A DNA stretch of 47,326 nt from Spirochaetaceae bacterium (GCA_031281945.1 JAITER010000079.1:1-47326), one strand, 5' to 3'. Positions 24,751 to 33,589 are shown, counted from the first letter of the stretch. Program-made: numbers and translations. Notes: generated by a model from the letters alone, not told the origin.

Positions 24751-25491
24751 TTACAAGCCGTTTTCCAGAAGGCGGATTACGATTTCGGAAGAATGTTTAG
24801 ACGCCGTGTGCAGGTATTCATCAAAAGTTACAGGGCTTTTTTCACCGGCTATATCGGACAGGCACCGGATTACAAGGCACGGCGTATTAAAAATTAAACA
24901 GGTGTGGGCTATGGCGGCGCCTTCCATTTCTACGGCGCGAAGGCCGGGAAATTTAGCGGCGGTTTCTCTTACAACCGAAGAATCGCACACAAACACATCG
25001 GCGCTAGCTATAACTCCGCGCACGGCATTAAAGTTTTCAGGAAGAATAGCGTCTCTTTTTAGCTCTTCCACCGCGTTTTCCGCTTTTTCCAGCAAATGCG
25101 GCGGAGTAAAAAAATACTGTTTAAAGCCGGGAAGCTGGCCGGGCGCGTAACCAAAGGCTGTAAGATCTACGTCATGGTAAACAAGGCGTTCGGAAAACAC
25201 AGCGTCTCCAAAATCCAATTGAATTTCGCCCCCGCCAGAATTTACTCCGCCGGCGCAACCCGTATTTATTACTAAATCCGGCTTATAATGATCTAAAAGA
25301 AGGGCGCATCCTACGGAGGCGTTCACTTTGCCTATGCCGCATTTTAAAATTACCGCATTTTTACCGCCCAAGACGCCGCTTAAATATTCAAAACCGCCGT
25401 GATTTTCTTTTTTCGCGTCTTTTAAACGTGAAAACAAAATATCGACCTCTTCTTCCATCGCGCCTATAACGCCTATAACGCCGCCGGTCAT
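24751..25491 (-). CDS. mtnN: 5'-methylthioadenosine/S-adenosylhomocysteine nucleosidase
   Basis: A 246-residue nucleosidase that splits adenine from methylthioadenosine and S-adenosylhomocysteine, recycling the by-products of SAM use. It starts VIGVIGAMEEEVDILFSRLK; CGIGKVNASV, NTGCAGG, GVIASADVFV and the substrate-binding AVEMEGAAIAHTC follow, and the catalytic Asp lies in RCLSDIA. Length is a little over the usual 230. AAAGGCGG precedes the ATG. It begins 13 bases after the upstream zinc-protein gene ends, so it is probably in the same transcript as the genes from 27774 downward. Confidence 0.94.
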   Translation of the reverse strand: MTGGVIGVIGAMEEEVDILFSRLKDAKKENHGGFEYLSGVLGGKNAVILKCGIGKVNASVGCALLLDHYKPDLVINTGCAGGVNSGGGEIQLDFGDAVFSERLVYHDVDLTAFGYAPGQLPGFKQYFFTPPHLLEKAENAVEELKRDAILPENFNAVRGVIASADVFVCDSSVVRETAAKFPGLRAVEMEGAAIAHTCLIFNTPCLVIRCLSDIAGEKSPVTFDEYLHTASKHSSEIVIRLLENGL

Positions 25492-25504
25492 AAAAATTCC
25501 GCCT

Positions 25505-26104
25505 TTAAGTTAGGGAAAAATGGTCGGCTATAACGCCTCTCCATCGAGCCCTGTTTTCTTTTTTTTCCCATTCTATAATTTGCTTTACTTTTAATCCATG
25601 ATAACTTTGCGATTTGGCGTAGTTTATTACGCCGAAGCGTCCGCCGCCTATGTAAGCCACAACGTCTCCAGGATATAAAACGATGCTGTTTTTTACGGTT
25701 TCAAGCGCGCATTCAAAATGAACCGCCCCTTCGCCTTCTTTTGGGGAAAAAGCGCAACTTGGGTCTTTTATTATTTTACCGCAAATAGGGCAAATTAGAA
25801 CCGGTATTTCTTCTGTGGACATCTTAACGGGAGTCCATTTGGCTCTTTCAATAAAAGAACCTTTAGATTTATCGTATTTGGCCGCGCCCTTGCGGTCCCC
25901 CCTGTTACGAAAAGCGCCGTCTTTGGGGTAAAAAGGTTTTCCGCCGCCGCCCCTGCGCTTCTCCTGCCTCCAGCTTTCGCTTTCGTAACGTCCGGCTTCA
26001 AAAAAACGCTGGCTTGCGTCAGGGCGTTCTTTACCGCGTATTTTTCTATGCTGGGGATTTTTGTACGGCTTGTTATTGCCTCCCATCCCATTTCCGTTCG
26101 TCAT
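25505..26104 (-). CDS. Basic protein with C-terminal CxxC...HxxC zinc-binding motif
   Basis: A 199-residue protein I do not recognise as a named family. The first 90 residues are very basic and low in complexity (Gly, Lys, Arg, Asn, few hydrophobics), like an RNA- or DNA-binding disordered tail. Residues about 100-135 hold LICPICGK and HFECALE, that is Cys105, Cys108, His129 and Cys132, a plausible single zinc site. The remaining 60 residues look like a small beta domain (GDVVAYIGGGRFGVINY). I prefer ATG 26104 over 26116 because GGAGG is five bases upstream of it. Its start overlaps the FlgM-like gene, so it belongs to the same operon. A nucleic-acid-related role is inference. Confidence 0.75.
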   Translation of the reverse strand: MTNGNGMGGNNKPYKNPQHRKIRGKERPDASQRFFEAGRYESESWRQEKRRGGGGKPFYPKDGAFRNRGDRKGAAKYDKSKGSFIERAKWTPVKMSTEEIPVLICPICGKIIKDPSCAFSPKEGEGAVHFECALETVKNSIVLYPGDVVAYIGGGRFGVINYAKSQSYHGLKVKQIIEWEKKENRARWRGVIADHFSLT

Positions 26105-26270
26105 ACAAGCCTCCATTTCCTAATCCGACATATTCATTACTTACGACCTGAGCTAAACGCTGTATCGCCGTTTGAAGATACGCTTCATTATTTATTTTTT
26201 CTTTAAGTCTAGCAATCTTTAACGGATCAGAAGATCTCTTTCTCCGCTCAGGTTGCAATGTTGGCGTCAT
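26073..26270 (-). CDS. Small FlgM-like protein (tentative)
   Basis: A 65-residue peptide whose middle, DPLKIARLKEKINNEAYL followed by IQRLAQVVSNE, resembles the C-terminal helices of anti-sigma-28 factor FlgM (pattern I..lK..I..g.Y....iA..l). If so it would bind FliA and hold back late flagellar genes, but it is shorter than typical FlgM and the match is only by eye. That it is a real gene is supported by its ATG, which overlaps the TGA of yraN as ATGA (26267-26270), the signature of translational coupling, and by its overlap with the downstream start at 26104. Confidence 0.5.
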   Translation of the reverse strand: MTPTLQPERRKRSSDPLKIARLKEKINNEAYLQTAIQRLAQVVSNEYVGLGNGGLYDERKWDGRQ

Positions 26271-26620
26271 ACACTCTCCGAAAAAGCCTGGGCAAGATGC
26301 GTGAATGTATCTATTTGCACAAAAACCACGTCGAATCTCACTCTCATATCAATATATTTTCGATGGGTCAAAAGGAAGTATTTAGCGGTTTCTATTATAC
26401 GCCGCTGTTTGCAAAACCCAACCGAAAACTCAAGGGCGTCAGGGCCGTAACGAAGGCCCGTCTTTACTTCAATAAAAACCAGCGTATCACAGTCCGTCAT
26501 TATAAGATCAACCTCTCCGCAGGGCGACCGGAAATTACGAAGAACGCTTTCCATTCCGCGGCTTTTTAAGAATTCTTCCGCCGCTTCCTCGCCGCGTTTA
26601 CCACTTTCGCGGGTGTTCAT
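26267..26620 (-). CDS. yraN: YraN family (UPF0102) endonuclease-like protein
   Basis: A 117-residue protein of the YraN/UPF0102 family, which has a restriction-endonuclease-like fold and no firmly established role. The conserved blocks are GKRGEEAAEEFLKSRG, NFRSPCGEVDLI and TLVFIEVKTG, giving the E...GE.D...EVK metal-site pattern. Length is typical. It overlaps the HD-GYP gene upstream and the small FlgM-like gene downstream by four bases each (ATGA), so the three are translationally coupled. Confidence 0.9.
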   Translation of the reverse strand: MNTRESGKRGEEAAEEFLKSRGMESVLRNFRSPCGEVDLIMTDCDTLVFIEVKTGLRYGPDALEFSVGFCKQRRIIETAKYFLLTHRKYIDMRVRFDVVFVQIDTFTHLAQAFSESV

Positions 26621-27774
26621 GAGTTTAAATTGAAAGTAGAAGTAATAAACAAAGTCCTATCAGTCAACAGGTTTATTACGTTCCCATTATTATTTGGATT
26701 CCCTTTGACGTCCGATATTATTTTAACTATCGGCCTAAGAGGGGCGTCTTTATTGTTCATTAAAACTCTCGCTTTCAGATTATTATTCAAAATCACTCCA
26801 GAGGCTATAGGGTAAACGCCCATAATTTGAACGAAAGCCTTTAACGCCTTGGGCGAAAAATGGCTTATGGATTCACTCATCATTGTTTTCATGGCATGAT
26901 ACGCCATCATTGAATTACGATAAGATTTTTTGGAGACCATAGCCTCAAAGGCGTCCGCTACGGCTACTATGCAGGCGCCTCTGTCTATGCTTTCTCCGGA
27001 AAGCCTTAAAGGGTAGCCTAAACCATCCCATCGCTCATGATGCTGCAAAACCGGCCAGGAAACTGTTTTTTGATAATGCAATTCATCTTGCACTATATGA
27101 AAAGATGCGACCGAATGGCCCTGTATCATTAATTTTTCTTCCGTCGTAAGCGGCGTCTTTTTGTTTAAAATAGTTTTTGGAATTCTAAGCATTCCCGCGT
27201 CATGCAAAAGGGCGGCGGAAACAAATTCCGGCACGACAGTCTCGGCAAAACCTAACTCTATCGAGATTAACGCGGTAATTATCGCGGTGTTAATAGAGCT
27301 TTTCGCGGCTTCAAAGCCTGTTATATTGCAACCCAATATGAATTCAACGCATGAATTTCTATCTTTTTTTATTAACTGTAAAACAGTGGCGACTATAGTC
27401 CACAAAATACGGGATTTCACTATTTTTTTCGCCGCTATAAGTTCGAAAACGCCGTCTAAAAGCTTTACTTCTTTTTCCAGCCTGTCAAAAATCAAATTTC
27501 CTTCCGCTTCATTAGGAAGGTTGTTTAAAATCTCCTCTACAGCGGCGTCCGGCTCTCCTAAAGCGGCGCCGTCAAGAGCGTCCGGCCCGGTTTCTTGCGA
27601 AACGTTTACGGGGCGGCCGTCGGTAAAAACTTCCATAACTGAAAGTTTTTCAAGCATATCTAAATCTTTTTTTGTAATAACAACATCCGCCGGAAGAAAA
27701 ACGCTGTCATCAACGTAAAGAGGTTGCGTATATTTTACGTTTTCTTTTAAATCCCGCGTTAAAACAGATTTCAT
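26617..27774 (-). CDS. HD-GYP domain protein (possible c-di-GMP phosphodiesterase)
   Basis: A protein of 385 residues. The HD-GYP domain (about 140-330) has LLHDAGMLRIPKTIL (His191-Asp192), GHSVASFHI, QHHERWDGLGYPLRLSG and VAVADAFEAMVSKKSYR. Such domains cut cyclic di-GMP and control motility or adhesion. Two deviations stand out: the first metal-binding His, expected near residue 160, reads SSINTAI where many family members have HSINTAI, and HDxGK is HDAGM. The enzyme may therefore be weak or a binding-only receptor. The N-terminal third is a family-specific region with no sensor domain I can name. I use ATG 27774, which has AAAGG nine bases upstream; a TTG at 27780 is in frame. It heads a tightly overlapping gene string. 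Confidence 0.85.
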   Translation of the reverse strand: MKSVLTRDLKENVKYTQPLYVDDSVFLPADVVITKKDLDMLEKLSVMEVFTDGRPVNVSQETGPDALDGAALGEPDAAVEEILNNLPNEAEGNLIFDRLEKEVKLLDGVFELIAAKKIVKSRILWTIVATVLQLIKKDRNSCVEFILGCNITGFEAAKSSINTAIITALISIELGFAETVVPEFVSAALLHDAGMLRIPKTILNKKTPLTTEEKLMIQGHSVASFHIVQDELHYQKTVSWPVLQHHERWDGLGYPLRLSGESIDRGACIVAVADAFEAMVSKKSYRNSMMAYHAMKTMMSESISHFSPKALKAFVQIMGVYPIASGVILNNNLKARVLMNNKDAPLRPIVKIISDVKGNPNNNGNVINLLTDRTLFITSTFNLNS

Positions 27775-27780
27775 TTGCAA

Positions 27781-28082
27781 CGGCCTTTACGAGAACGCAT
27801 AAATGCACCGGCAAAACACACAACCGCGCCGGCGGCGCCCTATTATTTAACAATAAACGCTTTCTTTACACACACGGCGAAAGCAACCGCAACCCAAGAA
27901 ACGCGCCGCGCTAATTTAGTTTAATTGTTGAAACACGGATCTTTTGACGCATTCAATTGAAAATTCCAAAAAACGCCGCTCCGGGAAAATAAAACCTTTA
28001 TTTTTTTAACTAAAATCAAAACCACGCCGCTTTCTTAATAAAAACAGATTTTTGTTTAAAATAAAAACGCAAAACAAAAAAA
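27781..28082. other. Gene-free interval between rplS and the HD-GYP gene
   Basis: About 300 AT-rich bases with many A and T runs. I see no gene, clear promoter or perfect hairpin. It should contain the end of the rplS transcript and the promoter of the HD-GYP string. Confidence 0.5.
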
Positions 28083-28493
28083 TTACGCTTCTTTCGCTTT
28101 CTCCTCCCGCGCCGCCTGTTGAACCTTGGCTCTGGCGCGAACCGCTTTTGGGCCCAAAAGTTCTTTAATTTTCGCAGCTTTACCAATTTTTCCGCGTATG
28201 TAATAAAGTTTGGCGCGGCGAACTTTTCCGGCGCGGACTACTTCAACACGAACTATACGCGGTGAATGAACCGGAAAAATTCTTTCAACGCCTACGCCGT
28301 AAGAATTTTTACGAACGGTGAAAGTTTTACTCACCCGTGAATTTTTTATGGCGATTACAAGGCCTTCATAAATTTGGACGCGTTCCGTCTTTCCCTCGAC
28401 AATCTTAAAATGCACCTTTACCGTGTCGCCGACTTTAAATTCATCAAGTTCAGTTTTCATGTTTAAAGTTTCAATTTGTTTTATTTCATTCAT
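28083..28493 (-). CDS. rplS: 50S ribosomal protein L19
   Basis: A 136-residue ribosomal protein at the 30S-50S interface. The family core is intact: [35 protein letters not shown]-type [21 protein letters not shown] and [20 protein letters not shown]. The usual length is about 115; the extra C-terminus ([19 protein letters not shown]) is a charged helical tail. I use ATG 28493 because AAGGGGG lies upstream and it matches the normal L19 N-terminus; the frame is open to 28520. Its start overlaps the end of trmD by eight bases. Last gene of the rpsP operon. Confidence 0.96.
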   Translation of the reverse strand: MNEIKQIETLNMKTELDEFKVGDTVKVHFKIVEGKTERVQIYEGLVIAIKNSRVSKTFTVRKNSYGVGVERIFPVHSPRIVRVEVVRAGKVRRAKLYYIRGKIGKAAKIKELLGPKAVRARAKVQQAAREEKAKEA

Positions 28494-29313
28494 CGCAAAC
28501 CCCCTTGCCCTGCGCAACACATCCGCCCCGCGAAGCCGGCTGCGTTTTCTGTGTAAAACATTCTATTATTTGTATTGTTTCAGCGTTAAAAACTCCATTT
28601 TTAACGCCCTTTTTTAAAAGATCAGGGCGGGTTTTTATGGTTTTTTTAACGCTTTCCCGTAAACGCCATTTGCGTATACTTTCATGATTTCCGGAAAGCA
28701 ACACTTCCGGCACCGAAACACTATCATAAACATCCGGTCGTGTCCACTGGGGATATTCCAAAAGCCCGCCTGTAAAACTTTCTTCGCTAAGAGAAAGCGG
28801 GCGTATAACCCCGTCCGCAAGGCGGTAAACCGCGTCTATAACGGCCAAAGCCGCTATTTCACCGGAAGAAAGCACATAATCGCCCAGCGAAATTTCATCA
28901 TCCGCGTAAAGGTCTATAACGCGCTGGTCTACGCCTTCGTACCGTCCGCAAAGAAAAGCCAGCTCTTCTTCAAGCGACAGCTCTAAAGCCCGCGCCTGAT
29001 TAAAAAGAGAACCGGAAGGCGACAGATACACCACCCGCGCTCTTTTCCTTGAGCCGCCGGAAATCGGGCGGGAATCTTTTTTTTCCACGCCGTTAGCTTT
29101 AAACGCCTCGCATATAGGCTGGGCCTTCATAAGCATGCCCGCTCCGCCCCCGTAAGGCGCGTCGTCGCAGGTTTTATGTTTATCGGCGGCGTAGTCGCGG
29201 ATGTTCACCAGCTTCCAGTTTATAATCCCGCGCTCCGCGGCGCGAGCCATAATGGAACTTTCAAAATAAGGAAGCAGAATTTCCGGAAAAAGAGAAAAAA
29301 CAGTAATTTTCAT
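28486..29313 (-). CDS. trmD: tRNA (guanine-N1)-methyltransferase
   Basis: A 275-residue knotted SPOUT methyltransferase that methylates G37 of tRNAs, preventing frameshifting. It has [53 protein letters not shown] (SAM knot) and [11 protein letters not shown]. The C-terminus is longer than the usual 230-250 residues, with a basic stretch and a tail that runs into rplS. A short insert ([16 protein letters not shown]) is seen in the middle. There is no recognisable ribosome binding site before the ATG, although rimM ends only 33 bases away. Confidence 0.96.
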   Translation of the reverse strand: MKITVFSLFPEILLPYFESSIMARAAERGIINWKLVNIRDYAADKHKTCDDAPYGGGAGMLMKAQPICEAFKANGVEKKDSRPISGGSRKRARVVYLSPSGSLFNQARALELSLEEELAFLCGRYEGVDQRVIDLYADDEISLGDYVLSSGEIAALAVIDAVYRLADGVIRPLSLSEESFTGGLLEYPQWTRPDVYDSVSVPEVLLSGNHESIRKWRLRESVKKTIKTRPDLLKKGVKNGVFNAETIQIIECFTQKTQPASRGGCVAQGKGVCDE

Positions 29314-29346
29314 TGAATATTTATAAGAAACTCGTTACAAAGAACG

Positions 29347-29859
29347 CTAATCTAAAATCCACGGGGAGAGTATTTCCGCCCATCCTTCTTTGATTGAAAC
29401 GGCCCCAAAAAATTCATTTCGGAATGGAACAAGCCGCACAGCCGCGCAAGGCAAAACCACAGAAACCAAATCGCCGCCGCCGCCTTCAATCACGCCGTCA
29501 ATTACGCCGAGTTCCACGCCGCGCGCGTCTACGACTTTAAGCCCTTTAAGGTCTTCTATGTAAAACTCCCCTTCCGCAAGCGGAGCCGCCTCGGAGCGCG
29601 GGACTATAATTTCCGCGCCCTTTAAAAGCGCGGCGCTTTCCGGGTTGTCGACGCCTGAAAATTTAACCAACGCCAAGGCGCCGGAAAGCCGCCGGGAAGC
29701 TTCCACCGCGCATCTTTTTTTTTGGCCTTTAATGCGCAATGTAAAATATTTTCGGCCTAAAAGGTGGCTCGTCTCGCCTGAAAGCGGCCTTATTTTTACA
29801 AACCCTTCCAGCCCGAAAGCGCTCATAACAACCGCCGTTACAAATTCTTCAACAGCCAA
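29347..29859 (-). CDS. rimM: Ribosome maturation factor RimM
   Basis: A 170-residue 16S rRNA processing factor that binds ribosomal protein S19 during 30S assembly. The N-terminal RimM barrel (FVTAVVMSAFGLEGFVKIRPLSG) and the C-terminal PRC-barrel-like part (FYIEDLKGLKVVDARGVELG, VPFRNEFF) are in the standard order. The start is TTG, the only start codon available after the upstream in-frame stop, and AAAAGG lies eight bases before it. It is in the standard place between khpA and trmD. Confidence 0.93.
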   Translation of the reverse strand: MAVEEFVTAVVMSAFGLEGFVKIRPLSGETSHLLGRKYFTLRIKGQKKRCAVEASRRLSGALALVKFSGVDNPESAALLKGAEIIVPRSEAAPLAEGEFYIEDLKGLKVVDARGVELGVIDGVIEGGGGDLVSVVLPCAAVRLVPFRNEFFGAVSIKEGWAEILSPWILD

Positions 29860-29920
29860 CGCAAAAGCCTTTTCAAATTTTTAAAACACAAATAACGCGG
29901 TTAATATCCGCCGCGCGGCT

Positions 29921-30154
29921 TTAATCAAGGATTTCCAAAACTACACGCCGCCCTGATTTTGCGCCCGCAGCTTGTAAAACCACCCGCAACGCCTTGGCTA
30001 TGCGGCCTCTTTTGCCTATCACCTTGCCAAGATCGCCCTCCCCTACACCCAATTCAAGCACATCGGCTTTTTCTCCGTCTATCATGTTGACCCTAACAGC
30101 GCCGGGGTTGTCCACAAGCGCCTTCGCTATGTATTCTATAAGTTCTTTTTCCAA
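29921..30154 (-). CDS. khpA: KH-domain RNA-binding protein (KhpA)
   Basis: A 77-residue single KH domain. The GxxG-type loop is VIGKRGRIAKALRVVLQAA, followed by the last strand GRRVVLEIL. Relatives bind RNA with KhpB and affect ribosome-related RNA and cell division in Gram-positives; the role here is not established. The start is TTG with GGAG upstream. It lies between rpsP and rimM, the usual position. Confidence 0.93.
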   Translation of the reverse strand: MEKELIEYIAKALVDNPGAVRVNMIDGEKADVLELGVGEGDLGKVIGKRGRIAKALRVVLQAAGAKSGRRVVLEILD

Positions 30155-30252
30155 TTAAAAATCTCCGTGAGAGCTTAAAACGCCGTTGGCCGGAGTTGTT
30201 CAGGAAGGATTAAACGCCTCCCTGAGGCCCGTTCAAATACAAGGCTTTAGAA

Positions 30253-30504
30253 TTATTTGACGTATACGCCTTTTTTGTTGAGTATTTTTCTTACGACGTC
30301 GCTCGCCGTAGCCCCGTTTTTAAGCCACATACGCGCTTTTTCCGCATCGAAAGCAATCTGGTTTTCCTCTTTTTCAATCGGATGATATACGCCCAATTCA
30401 TCAATGGTTCTGCCGTCTCTGGGGCCGCGCTTATCCATTACGATAATGCGGTAAAAAGGACGTTTTTTTGTTCCAAATTTTTTGAGCCTTATTCTGGCGC
30501 TCAT
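30253..30504 (-). CDS. rpsP: 30S ribosomal protein S16
   Basis: An 83-residue ribosomal protein needed for 30S assembly. It matches from MSARIRLKKFGTKKRPFYRI through RDGRTIDELGVYHP to ARMWLKNGATASDVVRKIL. Length is typical. AGGAGG lies upstream of the ATG. It is the first gene of the rpsP-khpA-rimM-trmD-rplS operon; the ffh gene often found before it is absent, and a strong promoter stands directly upstream. Confidence 0.98.
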   Translation of the reverse strand: MSARIRLKKFGTKKRPFYRIIVMDKRGPRDGRTIDELGVYHPIEKEENQIAFDAEKARMWLKNGATASDVVRKILNKKGVYVK

Positions 30505-30577
30505 AGTTCCTCCTGAAAATAGAACCGGAAAACTTTAAAAATAAACCGGCTGTCGTCCACGACAAAATTTAAATGGA

Positions 30578-30607
30578 ATTATAGTTTCAAAAACGGGTTT
30601 GAGTCAA
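30578..30607 (-). promoter_or_regulatory. Sigma-70-type promoter of the rpsP operon
   Basis: On the minus strand, TTGACT (30602-30607), an 18-base spacer and a perfect TATAAT (30578-30583). Transcription would start near 30571, leaving about 66 bases of leader that contain a small hairpin GTCGT-gg-ACGAC (near 30550-30563) and the AGGAGG. Confidence 0.8.
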
Positions 30608-30978
30608 TAGAGCCGCGGGCGTTAAAAACGTTTTCACATATTGAAATACGGCCTTTTCCGCCGCCGTCCCCTGAAAACGCCGCTTTCCGCGGACGGTTAA
30701 AGCCTGAATTTTCCAGAAATCTAAATTAAAGCCGTTCAGAAATTCCAGTTTCCGCAAGCCGCTAAAAAACAGCAAAACGGGGGCGTTTTGAAAGACTAAA
30801 GCAAAGCCGCCCGCCCGCGGGTTAGTAGGCGTCCGGCGGGGCTGTTGAAACAAGCCCGTTTAAGAGGGCGCGTTTTTGCAACGCTTATCCTTATAAAATA
30901 TATAAAATTTAGTATGATGTAAACGCCGCCGCGTTATTAGGCGCGGACGGCTTAAAGAAGAATAAAGGAGGTTGTTCC
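30608..30978. other. Gene-free interval upstream of the xylanase
   Basis: No gene is supported. Near the xylanase it is AT-rich, with a possible -10 TATGAT at about 30914. It carries an imperfect hairpin (GCCGCCGCG...CGCGGACGGC, about 30925-30953) in what would be the leader, and ends with AAGGAGG at 30964-30970. Confidence 0.5.
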
Positions 30979-33564
30979 ATGCGGAATACAGGTAAATTTA
31001 CCGGAGCGGGTTTAAGCGTCGCGCTATTCGCCTTGATTGCGGCGGCCGGATGCGTTTCAAGCGGCGGGGCTGTGGAGGATCTTGTTAAAAAAACGGAGGC
31101 CGCCAAAGGCAATGATTATTTTACAGTGCAAATCAGCAAGACGCCCGATGGTTCGGATGTAGACAAGTCAAAACCGTGGGTTGGAAAGAAAGACGCGAAG
31201 GCCTTTAAAGCCGCGTTAAAGTCGGCCAGGAAACGGAATTCCGCCGCCGGTTTGCAAGAAGCGCTTGAGACGTACAAGGCGGCGATAAAAGCGGACGGCT
31301 CGAATCCGTATTATCGCGGCGATCCGGGAAAGGGAATCCCGTATATTACTTATTCCGAAGCGTCGCTTGCGGGCGGAGCCGGCGCCCCCTGGACGGAGGA
31401 AACGGGGGCGAATCCGGAAAATTACGCGCCTTTTAACGACGGCAAACTTCACAAATGGCGGGCCAACGACGGCCGCCTCCTTTGGGCTAGAAGCGACCCT
31501 CCTTATCTGGAACAAAGCTCTTTTGAGGTGATACAGAATCCCTTTGCGTCTGGAACTTTGGTAAAGGTGCGCGTTTACCACAATCCGGCGGTTAGCGGCA
31601 GGAGTTTCGGCGGGTTCGGCGTGCGTATTCCTTTGACCAAGACCGTAGAAGTAGACGGCGACTCCTTTGTTGAATTCGACCTCTACTACCCCTTTAGCGC
31701 CGCCGGCCTATGGATGCGCATGGAATTCTGGTCTACAGACACAGGCGGCGCGGGCGACCAGAGCGGCAACGGCTCCAACGGACGGGGCAAATCCACATCA
31801 TACATCCGCACCGAAAGCCTTGACGCGATAGGAAACCTGAACCCCGACTGGACGGCCAATTACGAGGGCGAGACTTGGTCGAAAAAGCATATACGGACGG
31901 CTTGCGCCGCGAATGGAAGCTGGAGCCACCTAAACATTGATTTTCATAGTGAAACCGGAGCCGTGCTTGACGGCGCGGCGCTCATGGCCGGCGATATAAA
32001 GATCACCAAACCCGACCCGGACGGAATTCCTATACCATTAACGGACGTTGTTTTGGAAGGCTCGGAAAAGGAAGGCCAGGCCGCCGTCGCGCCGGTTAGA
32101 AGCAAGTACAACGAACAAAACGGCCTTTTTATGGTTGGCGCCATAGGAACCGGCCCCGTTGAAAAAGGCTCGGCCAGGGGCAATCATTACGAAATTTTCG
32201 TAGACGGCAACAACCTTAAAGCCGAAAGCGTTCACAAGAAACACCCGGCGTGGCTTACAAGCCCGGATCCGGACTTCACTTCATGGGCTGGAGAGGCGGG
32301 AGAGACCGCTTTAGACGAATACGCCTTTCCAACTGAGGCTTACAAATCTATACGGGACTCGCATTTTGAAGGCGAACCCTCAGGCGGTTTTAAGGTTCAC
32401 GGCCATGTACTGGCATGGTACAACCAGGCGCCTGTTTGGATGCGCCAGATTACACCCGAACATCTTGGCATGGACTGGAACGACAAAGGCGCTTTCTACG
32501 CTTACGGCAACAACGCCCAGGGCCCGTTTTGGCCGGTTAAAAAAGAAGACGCGCGGCGAATGTACTTTAACCACATCATGTACGAATTGCGGCATTTTAT
32601 GACGGCGGATGAAAAATACGGCTCCAGCGAGGAGAGGGGCGTCATCCCCTTCCATTCCTTCGACGTGTTGAACGAAGAAATACACGAGAGCCGGCATAGC
32701 GTCCTTGCCGCGCAAAATCCGAATGATTGGAAAGGAAGCCTAAAAAGCATTTCCTGGCTCGCCGCCATGACGGACGATGATTTTGACGACACGCGAGAGC
32801 ATTATATTTACCTGCTGTTCAAATACGCCCATATCGCGGTTCCAAACGCTCAAATGGCGGATAAATTCAAGGCGAACTACGCTGAACTGCCCCAATACAT
32901 GAAGCTTGACGGCCATGATTATTCCGGAGATTCGGGAACGCCCGGCGACATCGGCGCCTACATCACGGAGAACCCGCCGCGCTTGACGTACAACGATTAC
33001 GGCGTCTCCACATGGTCCAAGGCGAAAACGGCTTACAACATGATTAAAGAACTGAACGCTTTGTGGAAGACGGACGTCTTGTACGACGGGCGCCCGCTTA
33101 TTGAAGTGATGGGCGTTCAGGGGCATGATGCGGTGGGGCCGTCCCTGGCGAGCGACAACCAGCGTTTGATAGCCCTGTATGCGAGCCTAATTGACGAAGG
33201 GCTTTTGAGCGGCGTGGCTTATTCGGAGCTAGACTTAAAAATCCCTGAAACTTCGCCAGGCGGCGGCGCCGTCGCGCCCGCGCTGATGAACCAAAAACAA
33301 GCCGACGCGCTTGGGTATCAGTACGCCCTGCTATACAAAACATTCGCCAAATACGCCCGGTATATAGACCACGTTATAAGCTGGGGGGTTTCCGGTTCCG
33401 GCTGGCAAGGCGGCTACGTGCTGTTTAACAGCCTGCAAAAAGCGAACCAGGGCTATTACGGCGTGATGGACCCGGACAAATTCATAGCGGGTCACGCATA
33501 CCTGGACTCTTACTTCGCCGGCGAATACGCCAAGACCCTGGCGGACTACAAACCGGAACTATAA
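30979..33564 (+). CDS. Lipoprotein endo-1,4-beta-xylanase, glycoside hydrolase family 10
   Basis: An 861-residue secreted enzyme expected to cut the xylan backbone. The N-terminus is a lipoprotein signal, with AAAG-Cys25 as lipobox, so the enzyme is membrane-anchored and probably surface- or periplasm-exposed. The GH10 barrel occupies about residues 440-840: KVHGHVLAWYNQAPVWM (His476), the acid/base Glu566 in FDVLNEEIHE, VMGVQGHD, and the nucleophile Glu750 in YSELDLK. Residues about 130-350 form a beta-rich region (FDLYYPFSAAGLWMRMEFW, SWSHLNIDFHS) that looks like a carbohydrate-binding module. AAGGAGG precedes the ATG. It stands alone between the ribosomal operon and fabH and is the only polysaccharide-degrading gene here. 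In a gut treponeme it would attack plant hemicellulose; that ecology is inference. Confidence 0.9.
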   Translation: MRNTGKFTGAGLSVALFALIAAAGCVSSGGAVEDLVKKTEAAKGNDYFTVQISKTPDGSDVDKSKPWVGKKDAKAFKAALKSARKRNSAAGLQEALETYKAAIKADGSNPYYRGDPGKGIPYITYSEASLAGGAGAPWTEETGANPENYAPFNDGKLHKWRANDGRLLWARSDPPYLEQSSFEVIQNPFASGTLVKVRVYHNPAVSGRSFGGFGVRIPLTKTVEVDGDSFVEFDLYYPFSAAGLWMRMEFWSTDTGGAGDQSGNGSNGRGKSTSYIRTESLDAIGNLNPDWTANYEGETWSKKHIRTACAANGSWSHLNIDFHSETGAVLDGAALMAGDIKITKPDPDGIPIPLTDVVLEGSEKEGQAAVAPVRSKYNEQNGLFMVGAIGTGPVEKGSARGNHYEIFVDGNNLKAESVHKKHPAWLTSPDPDFTSWAGEAGETALDEYAFPTEAYKSIRDSHFEGEPSGGFKVHGHVLAWYNQAPVWMRQITPEHLGMDWNDKGAFYAYGNNAQGPFWPVKKEDARRMYFNHIMYELRHFMTADEKYGSSEERGVIPFHSFDVLNEEIHESRHSVLAAQNPNDWKGSLKSISWLAAMTDDDFDDTREHYIYLLFKYAHIAVPNAQMADKFKANYAELPQYMKLDGHDYSGDSGTPGDIGAYITENPPRLTYNDYGVSTWSKAKTAYNMIKELNALWKTDVLYDGRPLIEVMGVQGHDAVGPSLASDNQRLIALYASLIDEGLLSGVAYSELDLKIPETSPGGGAVAPALMNQKQADALGYQYALLYKTFAKYARYIDHVISWGVSGSGWQGGYVLFNSLQKANQGYYGVMDPDKFIAGHAYLDSYFAGEYAKTLADYKPEL

Positions 33565-33589
33565 ACGCCGCCGGAGCCTTGAATTGTTG

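Noticed and set aside
28083-28520. Longer 145-residue start for L19
   Set aside because: The extra residues overlap trmD, while ATG 28493 has AAGGGGG upstream and matches the normal family N-terminus.
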